Notes: generated from the sequence alone by a model not told the origin. Positions 42,458-51,197 are shown, counted from the stretch's first letter. The stretch: DNA of 64,000 bases from Nocardioides potassii (GCF_021648885.1 NZ_JAKJHZ010000010.1:124001-188000); one strand, 5' to 3'. Program-made: numbers and translations.

Positions 42458-44005
42458 CTATGGGTGAAGCTGGCGGACTGCGTCGCGCAGTGCGGCTACG
42501 TCCTCGAGATCGAGAGCGTAGACGTGCTCAACGATCAGTTCAGCCAGTTCCAGTGCGCCTTCGGCTTGGTCCTCATCAGTATGTCCTGAATGGATAGCCC
42601 GGTTTCGCACCTGCACGAGGTCCGCACTAAAGACTGCCCGGGGAACCCCCGGCGGAAGCGCACCCGGGATCTTCTCTGCCTCGATGATCAATCGACCAAG
42701 AGTCCATCGCGGTCCATGCGAACTGGTTGCGAGATAGTCGTACTGAGCGGCGAGGGCTGCTTCGGCTGCAGTTCCACACTCCATGAGGGCGCGTAAGAGA
42801 TCACCGGCAGACATGGTCGCCCGCGCTCGCCGGATGAAGTCCAGTGCTATGGGTATGTCTAAGTGGGCTAACTCGTCGATCACCTGTTGCAGGTGCACTC
42901 GATCGCAACGATCGAGATCGACTGAGTTGAGCAAGACGTGACTCTTGGCGTCTGGGGCGAGCACCCTGACGGACCGCATTCCACGTCCCGCGCCTACCTG
43001 GACTTGCAAGTTGCGCGTGACGTTGGTGACGCCATGCAGCGGCCCTTGTGGGTACACAACGTCGAACCACTTTGAGAAGCGGGCGCCCCAGCCCTGCACC
43101 GCCTCGAAGTTCTCTTCGAAGAAGGCTTTGGCCCCTTCGCCGTCATCGGGGAACGCGAACTCGAGAACCGCGACGTTGGACTGCTGGCCGCGTATCGCGA
43201 CCGCGAATTGCATGGGACCAAACGCGCCGCGACCGCGGTGCTCTACATCTGGCGGCGGGGAGAACAGCCGGTCAAGATGAGATTCATCGCTGACGATGAA
43301 GCGAATCAGGCACGCCCGACCTGCGATGGAGGTGTCGAAGTGGTTTGGTTCGTCGCTGCGCCAGCGCCTGCTCATGTGAACGCAGTCATTCTCTAGGGAC
43401 AACGTGATCATTGGCACCGCCAACGTCACCGGTGTGACAGCTGTCCCAGCTGGCACGACTCGACGCGCGCGTAGGGCGCGTGCAACCTCACGGGCCTCGG
43501 TCGCGTTCTTGCCTGTGCGTCGGGAGAAACGGCTGAACCGATTGGCATGCTCTGCGGACGCAACGTACGAAGCAGCTGCTGTCTCAATCATGGCGATGTC
43601 CTGAAGGCGTTTGCCGACTTCATAGTGGGCGCGAGCCACCTCGTACAGCCGGAACTGTTCGGCGATCCAACCGCCTGAGCACATCCGGAACAGCTGGACC
43701 GACTCGCGTCCATCCACAGGGTCAAGCGTGTTCTTGAATCTAATCAGGAGCAACTGCGCGTGTACCCACGCCATCAGCTCGGCGTTTGGATCCTCGTCGC
43801 CTCCTCGCATCCGCAGGTCCCGCAATGCTGCGTCGGACTCTGCGATTCGCTCTAGCTCGACTTCGCCCACGCCCTCTTCGTATGCGGCGTGAGTCTGACG
43901 TTCGGCCTCGCGAACGACTTGACGAGCATCGGCGGCGTCAAGGACACCACCGTCCTGGCGCTTCAGCCTCGTTTTTCCGATAGTTCGGCTCACAGTCCAC
44001 TTCAT
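42458..44005 (-). CDS. Putative HEPN-domain ribonuclease, cargo of the element
   Basis: 515 residues, ATG start without a strong ribosome site. The first 150 residues are charged and helical (ADARQVVREAERQTHAAYEE); the middle (about 190-390) is mixed alpha/beta with no recognised family. The C-terminal 110 residues look like a HEPN domain: LLRALMECGTAAEAALAAQY, then SADLVQVRNRAIHSGH with the catalytic RNxxxH motif at 467-472, and ALELAELIVEHVYALD. HEPN proteins with RNxxxH are commonly metal-independent RNases in defence and toxin systems. GC content is clearly lower than in chromosomal genes here, indicating transfer. No partner or antitoxin is adjacent. Confidence 0.6.
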   Translation of the reverse strand: MKWTVSRTIGKTRLKRQDGGVLDAADARQVVREAERQTHAAYEEGVGEVELERIAESDAALRDLRMRGGDEDPNAELMAWVHAQLLLIRFKNTLDPVDGRESVQLFRMCSGGWIAEQFRLYEVARAHYEVGKRLQDIAMIETAAASYVASAEHANRFSRFSRRTGKNATEAREVARALRARRVVPAGTAVTPVTLAVPMITLSLENDCVHMSRRWRSDEPNHFDTSIAGRACLIRFIVSDESHLDRLFSPPPDVEHRGRGAFGPMQFAVAIRGQQSNVAVLEFAFPDDGEGAKAFFEENFEAVQGWGARFSKWFDVVYPQGPLHGVTNVTRNLQVQVGAGRGMRSVRVLAPDAKSHVLLNSVDLDRCDRVHLQQVIDELAHLDIPIALDFIRRARATMSAGDLLRALMECGTAAEAALAAQYDYLATSSHGPRWTLGRLIIEAEKIPGALPPGVPRAVFSADLVQVRNRAIHSGHTDEDQAEGALELAELIVEHVYALDLEDVAALRDAVRQLHP

Positions 44006-44951
44006 TGACGCAGATCCATCACTCGAGTCCCCCGGTAGCGCACGGGGTCAAGCCGGCGCCAACGTTGGTCAAACCCAATGGCACTTGCGCTACCTGGTCC
44101 CGCAATGTGTACATCGTGCCCGACTGGTCCGGGCACGTTGAGACGGCTCACCGAGGCGTGATGCGCGCGGTCTCCCACGGGAGCGTCACATTTCGTGCGG
44201 ACGAAACCATGGTCCGTGAATGCATGGGGTGCGAGGTACTTGGTGAGAGGTGCGAATGAAGGCGCGAAGCGATAGAGAGTTCCTTCTGAAGGGGGCGCAG
44301 GTAACAAGACTCAGATCACGACGAAGAAGGGCCCTTAGGAGATCGGTCGAGATAGTGCGAGACTCGGCGCGCCCAGTTTCAAAGCCGACGTGCGCTTTGC
44401 AAGCGAGGGCGACAGCTCCGACTCTGTAGCGGTCCGGGTGGCCCCGCCATGGCAGCGTGCGATGAGCTCCCTGCAAGTCGTTTCGTGAGGTTGTCGAGGT
44501 CGCCGTGCCCCTCGGTGGTCAGCATTTCGTCGAGCGTTTGCTGGTGCCCGACCCGGTGGACGCGTGGATGGCTGGGTACCTGATGGGTAGGTCCCCCTGG
44601 CAATCATGAGTGCCAAGCGGTCTAGGCCCGAGGACTCATGATGGCGGGTCCTCGGGCCGCACCCCTCCTGCCCGTGCTTGCGGCGCGGGCCGCCGAACTG
44701 TGCTGCCAGCATGTGGAGCTGCAAGCTCCTTCTTTGACATGCGCTACAGGCGCTGGTTTGTCGCTGGACGCGCGAGCTACCGATGGGCGGACCGTCACCC
44801 GCGGAGCAGGTGTCGTGCGGGAGTTGAAGCCGTGGAAGCGCGCGACAGGTGTTCGGACGTAGTCGCACAGATCACGAGGTAGGGTGGAGGCAATCAACCT
44901 GCCACGCCCGGCTCGTCGAGCCTCCAGGGCAGGACATGAAGGGCGGACGTC
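44006..44951. other. Non-coding stretch between HEPN gene and DUF5994 gene
   Basis: Several open frames of 70-180 codons run in both directions, but none shows a ribosome site, consistent codon use or a recognisable domain. The stretch contains one copy of the duplicated hairpin (44625-44658) and, at the right end, the promoter of the DUF5994 gene. It may hold an eroded gene. Confidence 0.6.
44625..44658. repeat. Duplicated hairpin, copy 1
   Basis: GGCCCGAGGAC and GTCCTCGGGCC form a perfect 11-bp stem around a 12-nt loop. A second copy with the same stem and the same last seven loop bases is at 50352-50385. Similarity extends about 20 bases before the stem (TCATGA/CTGCC...CTA). Both copies are in the same orientation, about 5.7 kb apart in the element. 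Confidence 0.8.
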
Positions 44952-45422
44952 ATGGCGACGTCACCTGACCTGACTCATCTTTCGTCGTTCGGCCGGACGC
45001 CTGTGCGGCTCCGTCTCGTCGAGGACGCGGCGCCCGGCGAGCTTGCGGGGGTGTGGTGGCCGCAGTCGCGCGACCTGCAGACGGAGGCCGCCGACCTGGT
45101 CGATCACTTCCCCGGTTCCGCCGGCCGCGTCGAGCGTCTGCTCTTCTCCCGACCCGACTGGGACGCGTCGGCGACGGCCGAAGGTGGTGGTGTCCGAAGC
45201 ATCGTCGCGGCGCGGGGCCGAGTGAAGGTCGGGTCCTTCCCACACGACGACACCCATCTGATGATCGTCACCGTGGGGGGCGGGCGGCGACTGAAACTGC
45301 ACGTAATCCCCAGTGCCATCACCCCCGCGGAAGGCGAGGAGCTCCTGCGCGGCGCCTATGGCGTCGATGCGACATCGACCGGCGCTGCCGATGGTGAGCG
45401 CCGGACCGACGAGATCTCGTGA
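44952..45422 (+). CDS. DUF5994 family protein
   Basis: 156 residues, ATG with GAAGGGCGG upstream. The sequence has the family's landmarks: TPVRLRLVEDAAPGELAGVW, WWPQSRDLQTEAADLVDHF, GRVERLLFSRPDWD, VGSFPHDDTHLMIVTVGGGR and a C-terminal LKLHVIPSAITPAEGEELLR. DUF5994 proteins are small soluble actinobacterial proteins, often found near ANTAR regulators; no activity is known. It overlaps the next small gene by 4 bp (GTGA). Confidence 0.82.
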   Translation: MATSPDLTHLSSFGRTPVRLRLVEDAAPGELAGVWWPQSRDLQTEAADLVDHFPGSAGRVERLLFSRPDWDASATAEGGGVRSIVAARGRVKVGSFPHDDTHLMIVTVGGGRRLKLHVIPSAITPAEGEELLRGAYGVDATSTGAADGERRTDEIS

Positions 45423-45700
45423 ACGGCGATAGCGCTGCGGAGGGCTCAAGCGTGGCATACGTGATGTTGTACGGCACCGGGTGGACGCAACGGTGGGAGG
45501 TGGCCGAGGACGCCATTGCCGTCGCGAGGGCGGAGATCGACCGGGTGGGACGCAACGAGACGAGCCATCTACGGGTGATGGACCCGAGCACAGGCGAGCC
45601 CACCCACGTGGTCGTTGCCTGGCAGCATGTCGCGGCCGCCGCCGTCGTGGGAGCGAGGCAGAACGACGCGCCGCAGACCTCTGCGGGTCAGTACCGGTAG
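45419..45700 (+). CDS. Small hypothetical protein coupled to DUF5994
   Basis: 93 residues, GTG start overlapping the DUF5994 stop. It reads as a compact alpha/beta protein (VAYVMLYGTGWTQRWEVAED, AIAVARAEIDRVGRNETSHL, VVVAWQHVAAAAVVG). No domain recognised; no signal peptide or membrane helix. The overlap and matching codon use support real translation. Function unknown. Confidence 0.65.
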   Translation: MNGDSAAEGSSVAYVMLYGTGWTQRWEVAEDAIAVARAEIDRVGRNETSHLRVMDPSTGEPTHVVVAWQHVAAAAVVGARQNDAPQTSAGQYR

Positions 45701-45745
45701 ACGTCGTGCTTGACCGGTCTGGGATGGCGTGAGCGGTGTCCCCCG

Positions 45746-45919
45746 ATGAGCGATGAGCGATGCCGGATCTGTGGTTGTCACGTCACTCTGCGAGTGCGGA
45801 AGATGCCCCGCGGTCTCGGGCAGAGCGAGGCCGAGGCGGGGTATGAGGAGAGTCGCGTGTGCAGCAGCGCATCCTGTGTGAGCAACCATGGTCCTCGGAA
45901 GCTCGGCGAGAGACCCTAG
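45746..45919 (+). CDS. Small zinc-finger-like protein
   Basis: 57 residues from ATG 45746. It carries MSDERCRICGCHV near the start and RVCSSASCVSNHG near the end: CxxC followed some 40 residues later by CxxxxC. This is compatible with a single zinc-bound finger. It lies 45 bp after the previous small gene on the same strand and could be third in the DUF5994 unit. No family recognised, and a chance frame cannot be excluded. Confidence 0.45.
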   Translation: MSDERCRICGCHVTLRVRKMPRGLGQSEAEAGYEESRVCSSASCVSNHGPRKLGERP

Positions 45920-46022
45920 TCCAGGTCTGGCGCGATGCGCCCTGTTCCCGGCGGTGACGTGCCGGCAGGCGGCGTCACGTGATGTGTCTGTCTGCTCGAG
46001 GACCTCGCGAGAGCCCCAGAAG

Positions 46023-47165
46023 TCACCCGACGTCGTGGGGGTGTACCTGCGACCGTCCTTGGAACTCGAGGATGGCTTGACTGACGATGCGACCGTCTCG
46101 GATCTCGATAGCTCTGTTGATCGTGGGGTTCGCGTCCCACGCGGGCGGGCCGCCCAGCACGGCGTCGACGAACGGCAGGAGCGCTTCACTGTTCTCCCAG
46201 GTCGCCGAGTTCCACAGGTAGGACGGGCTGTGATCGACCGCGTAGTAGTAGACGCGTCCTCCGACGGTGAACATCGGGTCCTCGAACGTCGTCGGCACCG
46301 CCCACGAGAAGCCCATGCCCTTGTCGCACGACACGTCGACGATCAGGCTTCGGGCCCGGAAGCCGTCGAGGTCCGAGGTCTGCAGGTAGGTCAACGGTGC
46401 GGAGGTGTCCTGGAAGGTGCAGTTCACGACGATGTCGTGATTTGCGAGGAACGCGGCCAATGGCTCGCGACCGCGGTCGGTGATGACGTGGCTCACGCCG
46501 GTCTCTTGAGGGTCGTGGTCGAACTGGCGGATCTGCACCGAATGGATCGGTGACCCGACGGCAGCGATGCCACGTGTCGTCAGGACGGTGACGTCCCCGA
46601 CGCCATGTGCGTTGAGCGCCGTCACCGCGCCGCGTGCCGTGGCGCCGAAGCCGATCACGACCGCGCGTAGCCGCCGTCCGTAGCCACCGGTGACCCCGAT
46701 GAGTTCCATTGCCTGCAGCACCGAGCAGTAGCCGGCGAGCTCGTTGTTCTTGTGAAAGACGTGGAGGCCGACGTGGCCGTCGGCGCTCCAGTGGTTCATC
46801 GCCTCGAATGCGATGAGGGTGAGGCTGCGGTCGATGGCCACCTGGGTCATCTCCGGGTCCTGGACGCAGTGGGGCCAGCCCCACAGCACCTGGCCGGCGT
46901 GCATGGCGGCGAGGTCGGCGTGCTGAGGCTTTGGCAGCACCACGACGTCAGAGCTGGACAAGATCTCCTCGCGCGAGGCGAAGGCGGCCACGTGCGGCGC
47001 CAGCTCGCGATCGGTGATCCCGAAGTGCGCGGCATACCCGTGCTCGAGCGTGGTCCGCGCCGCGGTCTCGGGAGACAGCCGGGACAGGTGCTCCGGGTGC
47101 AACGGGAGCCGGTACTCGTTTTCCTTGCCGGAGGTCCCGATCACGCCAAGACTGAGGTGGCTCAC
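46023..47165 (-). CDS. N5-(carboxyethyl)ornithine synthase-like dehydrogenase
   Basis: 380 residues from the GTG at 47165. The N-terminal catalytic domain opens LGVIGTSGKENEYRLPLHPE, typical of the alanine dehydrogenase/transhydrogenase superfamily and closest by pattern to carboxyethylornithine synthase. A Rossmann region follows (RRLRAVVIGFGATARGAVTA, LNAHGVGDVTVLTTRG). The C-terminal part has SLIVDVSCDKGMGFSWAVP and YYYAVDHSPSYLWNSATWEN. The reaction would be NAD(P)H-dependent condensation of pyruvate with ornithine or lysine. It is coupled (GTGA) to a 44-residue basic protein. An unusual metabolic cargo for an integrative element. Confidence 0.8.
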   Translation of the reverse strand: MSHLSLGVIGTSGKENEYRLPLHPEHLSRLSPETAARTTLEHGYAAHFGITDRELAPHVAAFASREEILSSSDVVVLPKPQHADLAAMHAGQVLWGWPHCVQDPEMTQVAIDRSLTLIAFEAMNHWSADGHVGLHVFHKNNELAGYCSVLQAMELIGVTGGYGRRLRAVVIGFGATARGAVTALNAHGVGDVTVLTTRGIAAVGSPIHSVQIRQFDHDPQETGVSHVITDRGREPLAAFLANHDIVVNCTFQDTSAPLTYLQTSDLDGFRARSLIVDVSCDKGMGFSWAVPTTFEDPMFTVGGRVYYYAVDHSPSYLWNSATWENSEALLPFVDAVLGGPPAWDANPTINRAIEIRDGRIVSQAILEFQGRSQVHPHDVG

Positions 47166-47296
47166 CGCTTCTTCGACGCGTCGGGGTCGGGTGCGTCGCT
47201 TCTCCCGGCCGCCTTGGCGTGCTTGTCGGCGCGCTTCTCCTTGATGGACTTGCCGGACTTCTTGGACATGCTCTGCCGCGGCGACTTGTCGCTCAT
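47162..47296 (-). CDS. Small very basic protein upstream of the dehydrogenase gene
   Basis: 44 residues: MSDKSPRQSMSKKSGKSIKE, then lysine- and alanine-rich sequence ending DASKKR. ATG 47296; the stop overlaps the GTG of the dehydrogenase gene. Short proteins with this MSKKSGKSIKEKRA-type core recur in actinobacteria and are probably nucleic-acid or polyphosphate binding, with no established role. Low complexity but highly consistent third-position use in this frame. Confidence 0.65.
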   Translation of the reverse strand: MSDKSPRQSMSKKSGKSIKEKRADKHAKAAGRSDAPDPDASKKR

Positions 47297-47475
47297 CGGG
47301 GCCCTTCGGTCGGAAGCCTGGGTGGCTCCGTGGTGCCACCCTACGCGCCCGGTTGCGTTCGCCCTATCCGGCGCGAACTTCGCGGATGCAGTCCGGCGGT
47401 GCTTCGTATCCGCCGTTGACGAACAACGTGATCAAGCACGGGTGCGATCCACGCGGCGCGGGTCAGACTCGGACG

Positions 47476-47733
47476 TCAAGCCCGGCGGCCGAGGTTCTGG
47501 TAGAGCTGCATCTCGATGCGCATTCCGTAGGGCACAGGTGAGCCGAGACGGTCGAGGGCAGTTGCGTAGTCCTCGAGCGCGGTGAGCAATGCGCGACGCA
47601 GGGGTTGCTGGATCAGCGGATGGGCTCCCGCGTGACGCGCCGTGTCGAGCTTAAGACGTGCTAGCTCGATGGACTGGACGAGGTCCGGCAAGTGCCTCCG
47701 ATTGGGCACAGGACATTCAGGCGGGATGCGCAC
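47476..47733 (-). CDS. Small helical hypothetical protein
   Basis: 85 residues from the GTG at 47733 (GGAG upstream); an in-frame start at 47820 would add 29 residues that look non-coding. It is helical: LVQSIELARLKLDTARHAGA, HPLIQQPLRRALLTALEDYA, TALDRLGSPVPYGMRIEMQL. The LEDYATALDRLGSPVPY pattern is seen in other short actinobacterial proteins of unknown function. Monocistronic as far as can be seen. Confidence 0.55.
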   Translation of the reverse strand: MRIPPECPVPNRRHLPDLVQSIELARLKLDTARHAGAHPLIQQPLRRALLTALEDYATALDRLGSPVPYGMRIEMQLYQNLGRRA

Positions 47734-48249
47734 GATGACTCCGGCCTGTCGGTTCGGCTGGTGCGGGAGGCACCAGACCGGCGAACGATTCAACAGTAGC
47801 CCTGCACGGAGGGTGAGCAAGCAGAAACGACGGCAAACCTAGGCGCCGAAACGGAACGCCTCACAGCCAGGCGGGAACAAGTCGCGGCTGGACTCCGGCC
47901 GCCGTCCCCACGCACGTCCAGCTTGATCACCAAGCGACCCGACGGCGAGCGGTCCCCCGAGGGCCTTCACGACTCGTGAACCGCCGCACCGACGCGACCT
48001 TCACCGACGACGAGTCACAGGTCCGCTCGCCGAACGCACCCGTCGTTCGACGCCTTCAGCAGCAGCGGTGCCCTCAATCCGCCCTCACCGAACGTGAGAT
48101 AGACGCCAACTGACCCTGATTGCTAGGACGTGCTGAGTATGAGATTGCACAGGCGGACGCGTGTGCCGAGCAAAGACAACCATCGACCGAATTCGACGTT
48201 CCGGAGCAAGGTGTGACCCCCGCTACGGGCAGGGCGACATGCGATGCAA

Positions 48250-48402
48250 TTAGCGAAGCCGGTCGCGGCGTGATCGCTTGATGAGTGCGGGCGTCAGGCC
48301 GACCATGAGAGCGAAAGAGACCGCGGTGGCAGCAAGCAGCGGGGTGCGTGGGGACGTGGTCCCTGTGCCGAGGGCGAGATCACCGGTGGGGTAGTGGATC
48401 AT
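48250..48402 (-). CDS. Possible small membrane protein
   Basis: 50 residues from ATG 48402: MIHYPTGDLALGTGTTSPRT, then one hydrophobic helix (PLLAATAVSFALMVGLTPAL) and a basic tail (IKRSRRDRLR). The helix followed by a positive tail has sensible topology. The ribosome site is weak and no homologue is recognised. Confidence 0.3.
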   Translation of the reverse strand: MIHYPTGDLALGTGTTSPRTPLLAATAVSFALMVGLTPALIKRSRRDRLR

Positions 48403-48611
48403 CTTTGCCGCGGCGCGAGCAATCGCCGGCGTCAGCAAGAACAATTGGCGTTCGCGCGACGATTGCGCCGGCGTCGGACACGTGCATTGCCTTCGCAGAC
48501 ATATCCCAAACGTTCCCCACCGAAGCTTTGTGATGCGCAGCATTTTGCGATTTTCAGCGCAATGCGCGGGTGCACCGCATTCGACGCACTGGCAGCGGGC
48601 ACATCCGTGCT

Positions 48612-48717
48612 GACGTCCCCGCGGTTCAAGACGCGGGCCGCGGGGATGTCACTTACGCCGTAAACGGGGGATAGGTTCGGACCGGCCACCCCCGGCTCCG
48701 CGTCTGTCGGGGGTGGC
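48612..48717. other. Tandem stem-loops in non-coding DNA
   Basis: The first hairpin pairs 48612-48624 with 48638-48650 (13 bp including one G-T type pair, 13-nt loop). The second pairs GCCACCCCCG (48685-48694) with CGGGGGTGGC (48708-48717) around a 13-nt loop. They may be a terminator pair, an RNA, or a recombination remnant; no gene adjoins them clearly. Confidence 0.4.
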
Positions 48718-49560
48718 ACCTGCGTAGTGCTACTGCGCGACGAAGAGCCTCGAGGCGCAGGGCGGTGATCCCGCTCCTGACCACCCCGGAGCTGCGCGGC
48801 TGCTAGCTCGGCAGCATCTTCCCAAGGGCTGTTGAGGATCGTCGTTGGGGACCCAAGCAGCAGCTTGCAGTTGCGTCTTCGTGTGGGGTTCGACCAGTGG
48901 ATCTCTCCTTGATCGCATCTCGGGAACGGCGGTCGCAAGTGTTTCGTGAGGGATAGACAGCGCTCGCGGGGTAGGCAGCCGCGACCTCGCGTCATTCCGC
49001 CCGCTTGCAGTGGGGGCGTAGCGCGCCCGGACCCACAGAACGCCAGCCGCTCGGGTAAGCCGGTACCGAATGGAGCCCAATCCACCGATACGCCCAGAAA
49101 GCGATCAGCCAACAAGGGCACGGCCCGCAACGATGCGACGGCCGGCAACCCGATCGCGTGCGCGACGAGGCCGAGGGCCAGACCCACCAGGGCCGTCTCG
49201 GGGGCGCTTGCTACATCCGGATCTGCCGATGTCCGTGCTCCGCACGAGGTGGTGGCGAGGGTCAGGGTCGATCCTGGTGCCCAGCTCCCCTTTGACGCTT
49301 ACTGGGTGCCTGCAGCCCCGTCGTCACACTCAACCGACCGCGTGTCCGGGGATCTCTCCCCGCACGGCCTGAGGGTGCCAGCAGCTGCTTCAAGTTGTGT
49401 GCCCACGCCCGTGCAGGCTGTGGTGCTTGACCAGTCGGGACCGGCCGCCGCCGTAGAGCGACGTGCCGAAGATCAATCGAAAAAGGTCGCACTCCTGGAA
49501 TCTCGCCGCTTCACCGCGCGCGAAGCCGTCAATGGTGGTGGGTGACAGCGCCGCTCGCGC

Positions 49561-50091
49561 TTACCGTAGGCGAAACCCGACACCGCGTTCGTTTGTGATC
49601 TGCTCGGGGACTCGAGCGTCTTTCATTTTCCGGCGAAGCCGACCAATCACCATGTCGAGGTTCTTGGTCGAGCAGGTCGGATCCCTTCTCCACACTTGCT
49701 TCACCAGCACGGAACGCGGCACTACATCCCCGCGGTGGCGCAGCAACACCCCGAGGACTTCGAACTCCAACGGGCTCAAGGGGGTCTCATACCCGTCACT
49801 TTGAATGCGACGCCGTGCTCCGTCGAGTCGTAGGCCCCACGGGCTGACACCCGTTCCCGTGCTGGCGGCCCGGTCCAGGCGTCGCATCACTGCGCGTATG
49901 CGTGCGTGGAGCTCGGCAGAAGTGACATGTTGGACGACGTAGTCGTCAGCTCCCGCGTCGAGCCCGGCTACACGATCCAGCTCGGTCTCATGCGCGGCGA
50001 GAAGGATGATCCCGCCCGAATGACCCTGGGCCCGAAGACTTGCGCAGACCTCGAACTCTCGTGCATCCGGTAGTTCCGAGGCCAGCACCAC
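49561..50091 (-). CDS. OmpR-type regulator with truncated, degenerate receiver
   Basis: 176 residues, GTG start. A normal receiver needs some 50 more N-terminal residues; none exist in frame with a start. The phospho-acceptor position reads VVLASELP (Ala for Asp) and the conserved Lys is Gln (DDYVVQHVTS), so it cannot be phosphorylated normally. The winged helix is complete (about 85-176: SPLEFEVLGVLLRHRGDVVP, VLVKQVWRRDP, NLDMVIGRLRRKM, ITNERGVGFRLR). Either a phosphorylation-independent DNA-binding protein or a 5'-truncated gene. No kinase adjacent. Confidence 0.7.
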   Translation of the reverse strand: MVLASELPDAREFEVCASLRAQGHSGGIILLAAHETELDRVAGLDAGADDYVVQHVTSAELHARIRAVMRRLDRAASTGTGVSPWGLRLDGARRRIQSDGYETPLSPLEFEVLGVLLRHRGDVVPRSVLVKQVWRRDPTCSTKNLDMVIGRLRRKMKDARVPEQITNERGVGFRLR

Positions 50092-50329
50092 CGTGGCAGG
50101 AGAGGTCGCTACTGTGACAAAACCAGCGCGCCATGGGGTGCGGCGTCGCTGCAGGGACCGACGCGCTGACGTTCCTCATCAGCTCGTTCAGCCAACCGAG
50201 TTCCCATCACGCCTCCGGTTCGCCACCAGTCTGGCGGGCCCGAGGCGTGACAGGTCACAGTCCTGACCGGCGGCGTCCGGCGTTGCCGTGTCGGGATCGG
50301 GGTACCGTGTTGTCACGTCCTCGTTGCAG

Positions 50330-51088
50330 TCATGACTGCCCCGTCGGCCTAGGCCCGAGGACTCGAGATGGCGGGTCCTCGGGCCGCTGCAGACCACCCT
50401 CGCGGCTCTCGGCACGGTGCTCGACGATCTGCGCCGACAGCACTCGGATCTTGATGTTGCCCTCGTTCGACATGCGCGACAGCACGCTGAACGCACGCAC
50501 CGGATCAAGGTCGTAACGCTCCATCAGGATGCCCGTCGCCTGCCCGATCACGGTCCTGCTCACCAGCCCCTGCGACATGATGTCCAGCTTCTGCGCGGCC
50601 GCCACCGCCATCGACACCTGCGCGGCGATCGCCACCCCCTCGGCGAGCGCGAGATCGTCGAACGCGTCGGGCGACGTCGAGTAGAGGTTGAGGGCGCCCA
50701 GGCGGTTGGAGTTGGTGAACAGCCGGAACGACAGCATGCTGCGCGCGTCGGTCTCCTCGACGACCCGCGGCCCCCAGGTGGGCCAACGCTCGTCCCGACC
50801 GAGGTCGCGGCTACGGACCACGACGTGGCGCCACATCGCGTCGAGGCAGGGGCCCTCCTCGAGCTCGTACTGCAGGTCGTCGACCGCACGGACCATGTCG
50901 TCGGTAGCGGCGAGCGTCTTCACGACCTTGCCGCTCTTCACCATCGACAGCCCCGCCGCGTCACAACCCTCGATCGCGACCTGCGTCACGTGGACCGCAC
51001 TCTGAAGCGTCGCCTCGACGTCGTCCTGCGACTCCTGCAGGTGTCGCGCTGCGGTCGCGATCCACTCCGCAGAGTCGTCCCCCGTCAT
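50330..51088 (-). CDS. GAF-ANTAR antiterminator
   Basis: 252 residues. A GAF domain at about 20-165 (VEATLQSAVHVTQVAIEGCD, LQYELEEGPCLDAMW, LGALNLYSTSPDAFDDLALA) is followed by an ANTAR domain at about 175-228 (RTVIGQATGILMERYDLDPV, RAFSVLSRMSNEGNIKIRVL). The EEGPCLDA segment is typical of the actinobacterial GAF-ANTAR class. Signal binding in GAF would control RNA binding. The last 20 codons run through the duplicated hairpin copy 2, so the tail GGLQRPEDPPSRVLGPRPTG may be an acquired extension from insertion of that repeat. Confidence 0.9.
   Translation of the reverse strand: MTGDDSAEWIATAARHLQESQDDVEATLQSAVHVTQVAIEGCDAAGLSMVKSGKVVKTLAATDDMVRAVDDLQYELEEGPCLDAMWRHVVVRSRDLGRDERWPTWGPRVVEETDARSMLSFRLFTNSNRLGALNLYSTSPDAFDDLALAEGVAIAAQVSMAVAAAQKLDIMSQGLVSRTVIGQATGILMERYDLDPVRAFSVLSRMSNEGNIKIRVLSAQIVEHRAESREGGLQRPEDPPSRVLGPRPTGQS
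50352..50385. repeat. Duplicated hairpin, copy 2, inside the GAF-ANTAR 3' end
   Basis: Same 11-bp stem as copy 1 at 44625-44658; the loop differs at positions 3-5 only. It overlaps the end of the GAF-ANTAR gene (stop at 50330), so it may also serve as its terminator. Confidence 0.8.
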
Positions 51089-51197
51089 GTGCGCAGCATT
51101 GCACGCCGGCGCCGTTCCGAATCGCCTGGTCCATCAGCAACATGCGACATGGGCCCTCGTGCGCGACGCGGCTCAGGCCGGGCGGTCACACCGCGTC

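Larger units (their letters stand above)
47734..49560. other. Mostly non-coding, decayed interior of the element
   Basis: Nearly 1.8 kb without a convincing complete gene. It contains a possible 50-residue membrane peptide (48250-48402), two adjacent stem-loops (48612-48717), and a minus-strand stretch around 49050-49240 that reads like a hydrophobic protein fragment (ETALVGLALGLVAHAIGLPA, SLRAVPLLADRFLGVSVDWA) without start or continuation. These look like remnants. Confidence 0.6.

Noticed and set aside
44335..44868. 177-codon minus-strand frame and overlapping plus-strand frames
   Set aside because: No ribosome site, mixed composition with many Arg/Thr/Pro/Cys, and it runs through the duplicated hairpin.
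48612..48650. Possible tRNA-like fold with GGTTCAAG loop
   Set aside because: The arms do not give an acceptor stem, D arm or anticodon arm; it is a plain hairpin.
48946..49545. 199-codon plus-strand frame
   Set aside because: Low-information Pro/Arg/Ala sequence; the opposite strand reads more like a protein fragment there, and neither is complete.
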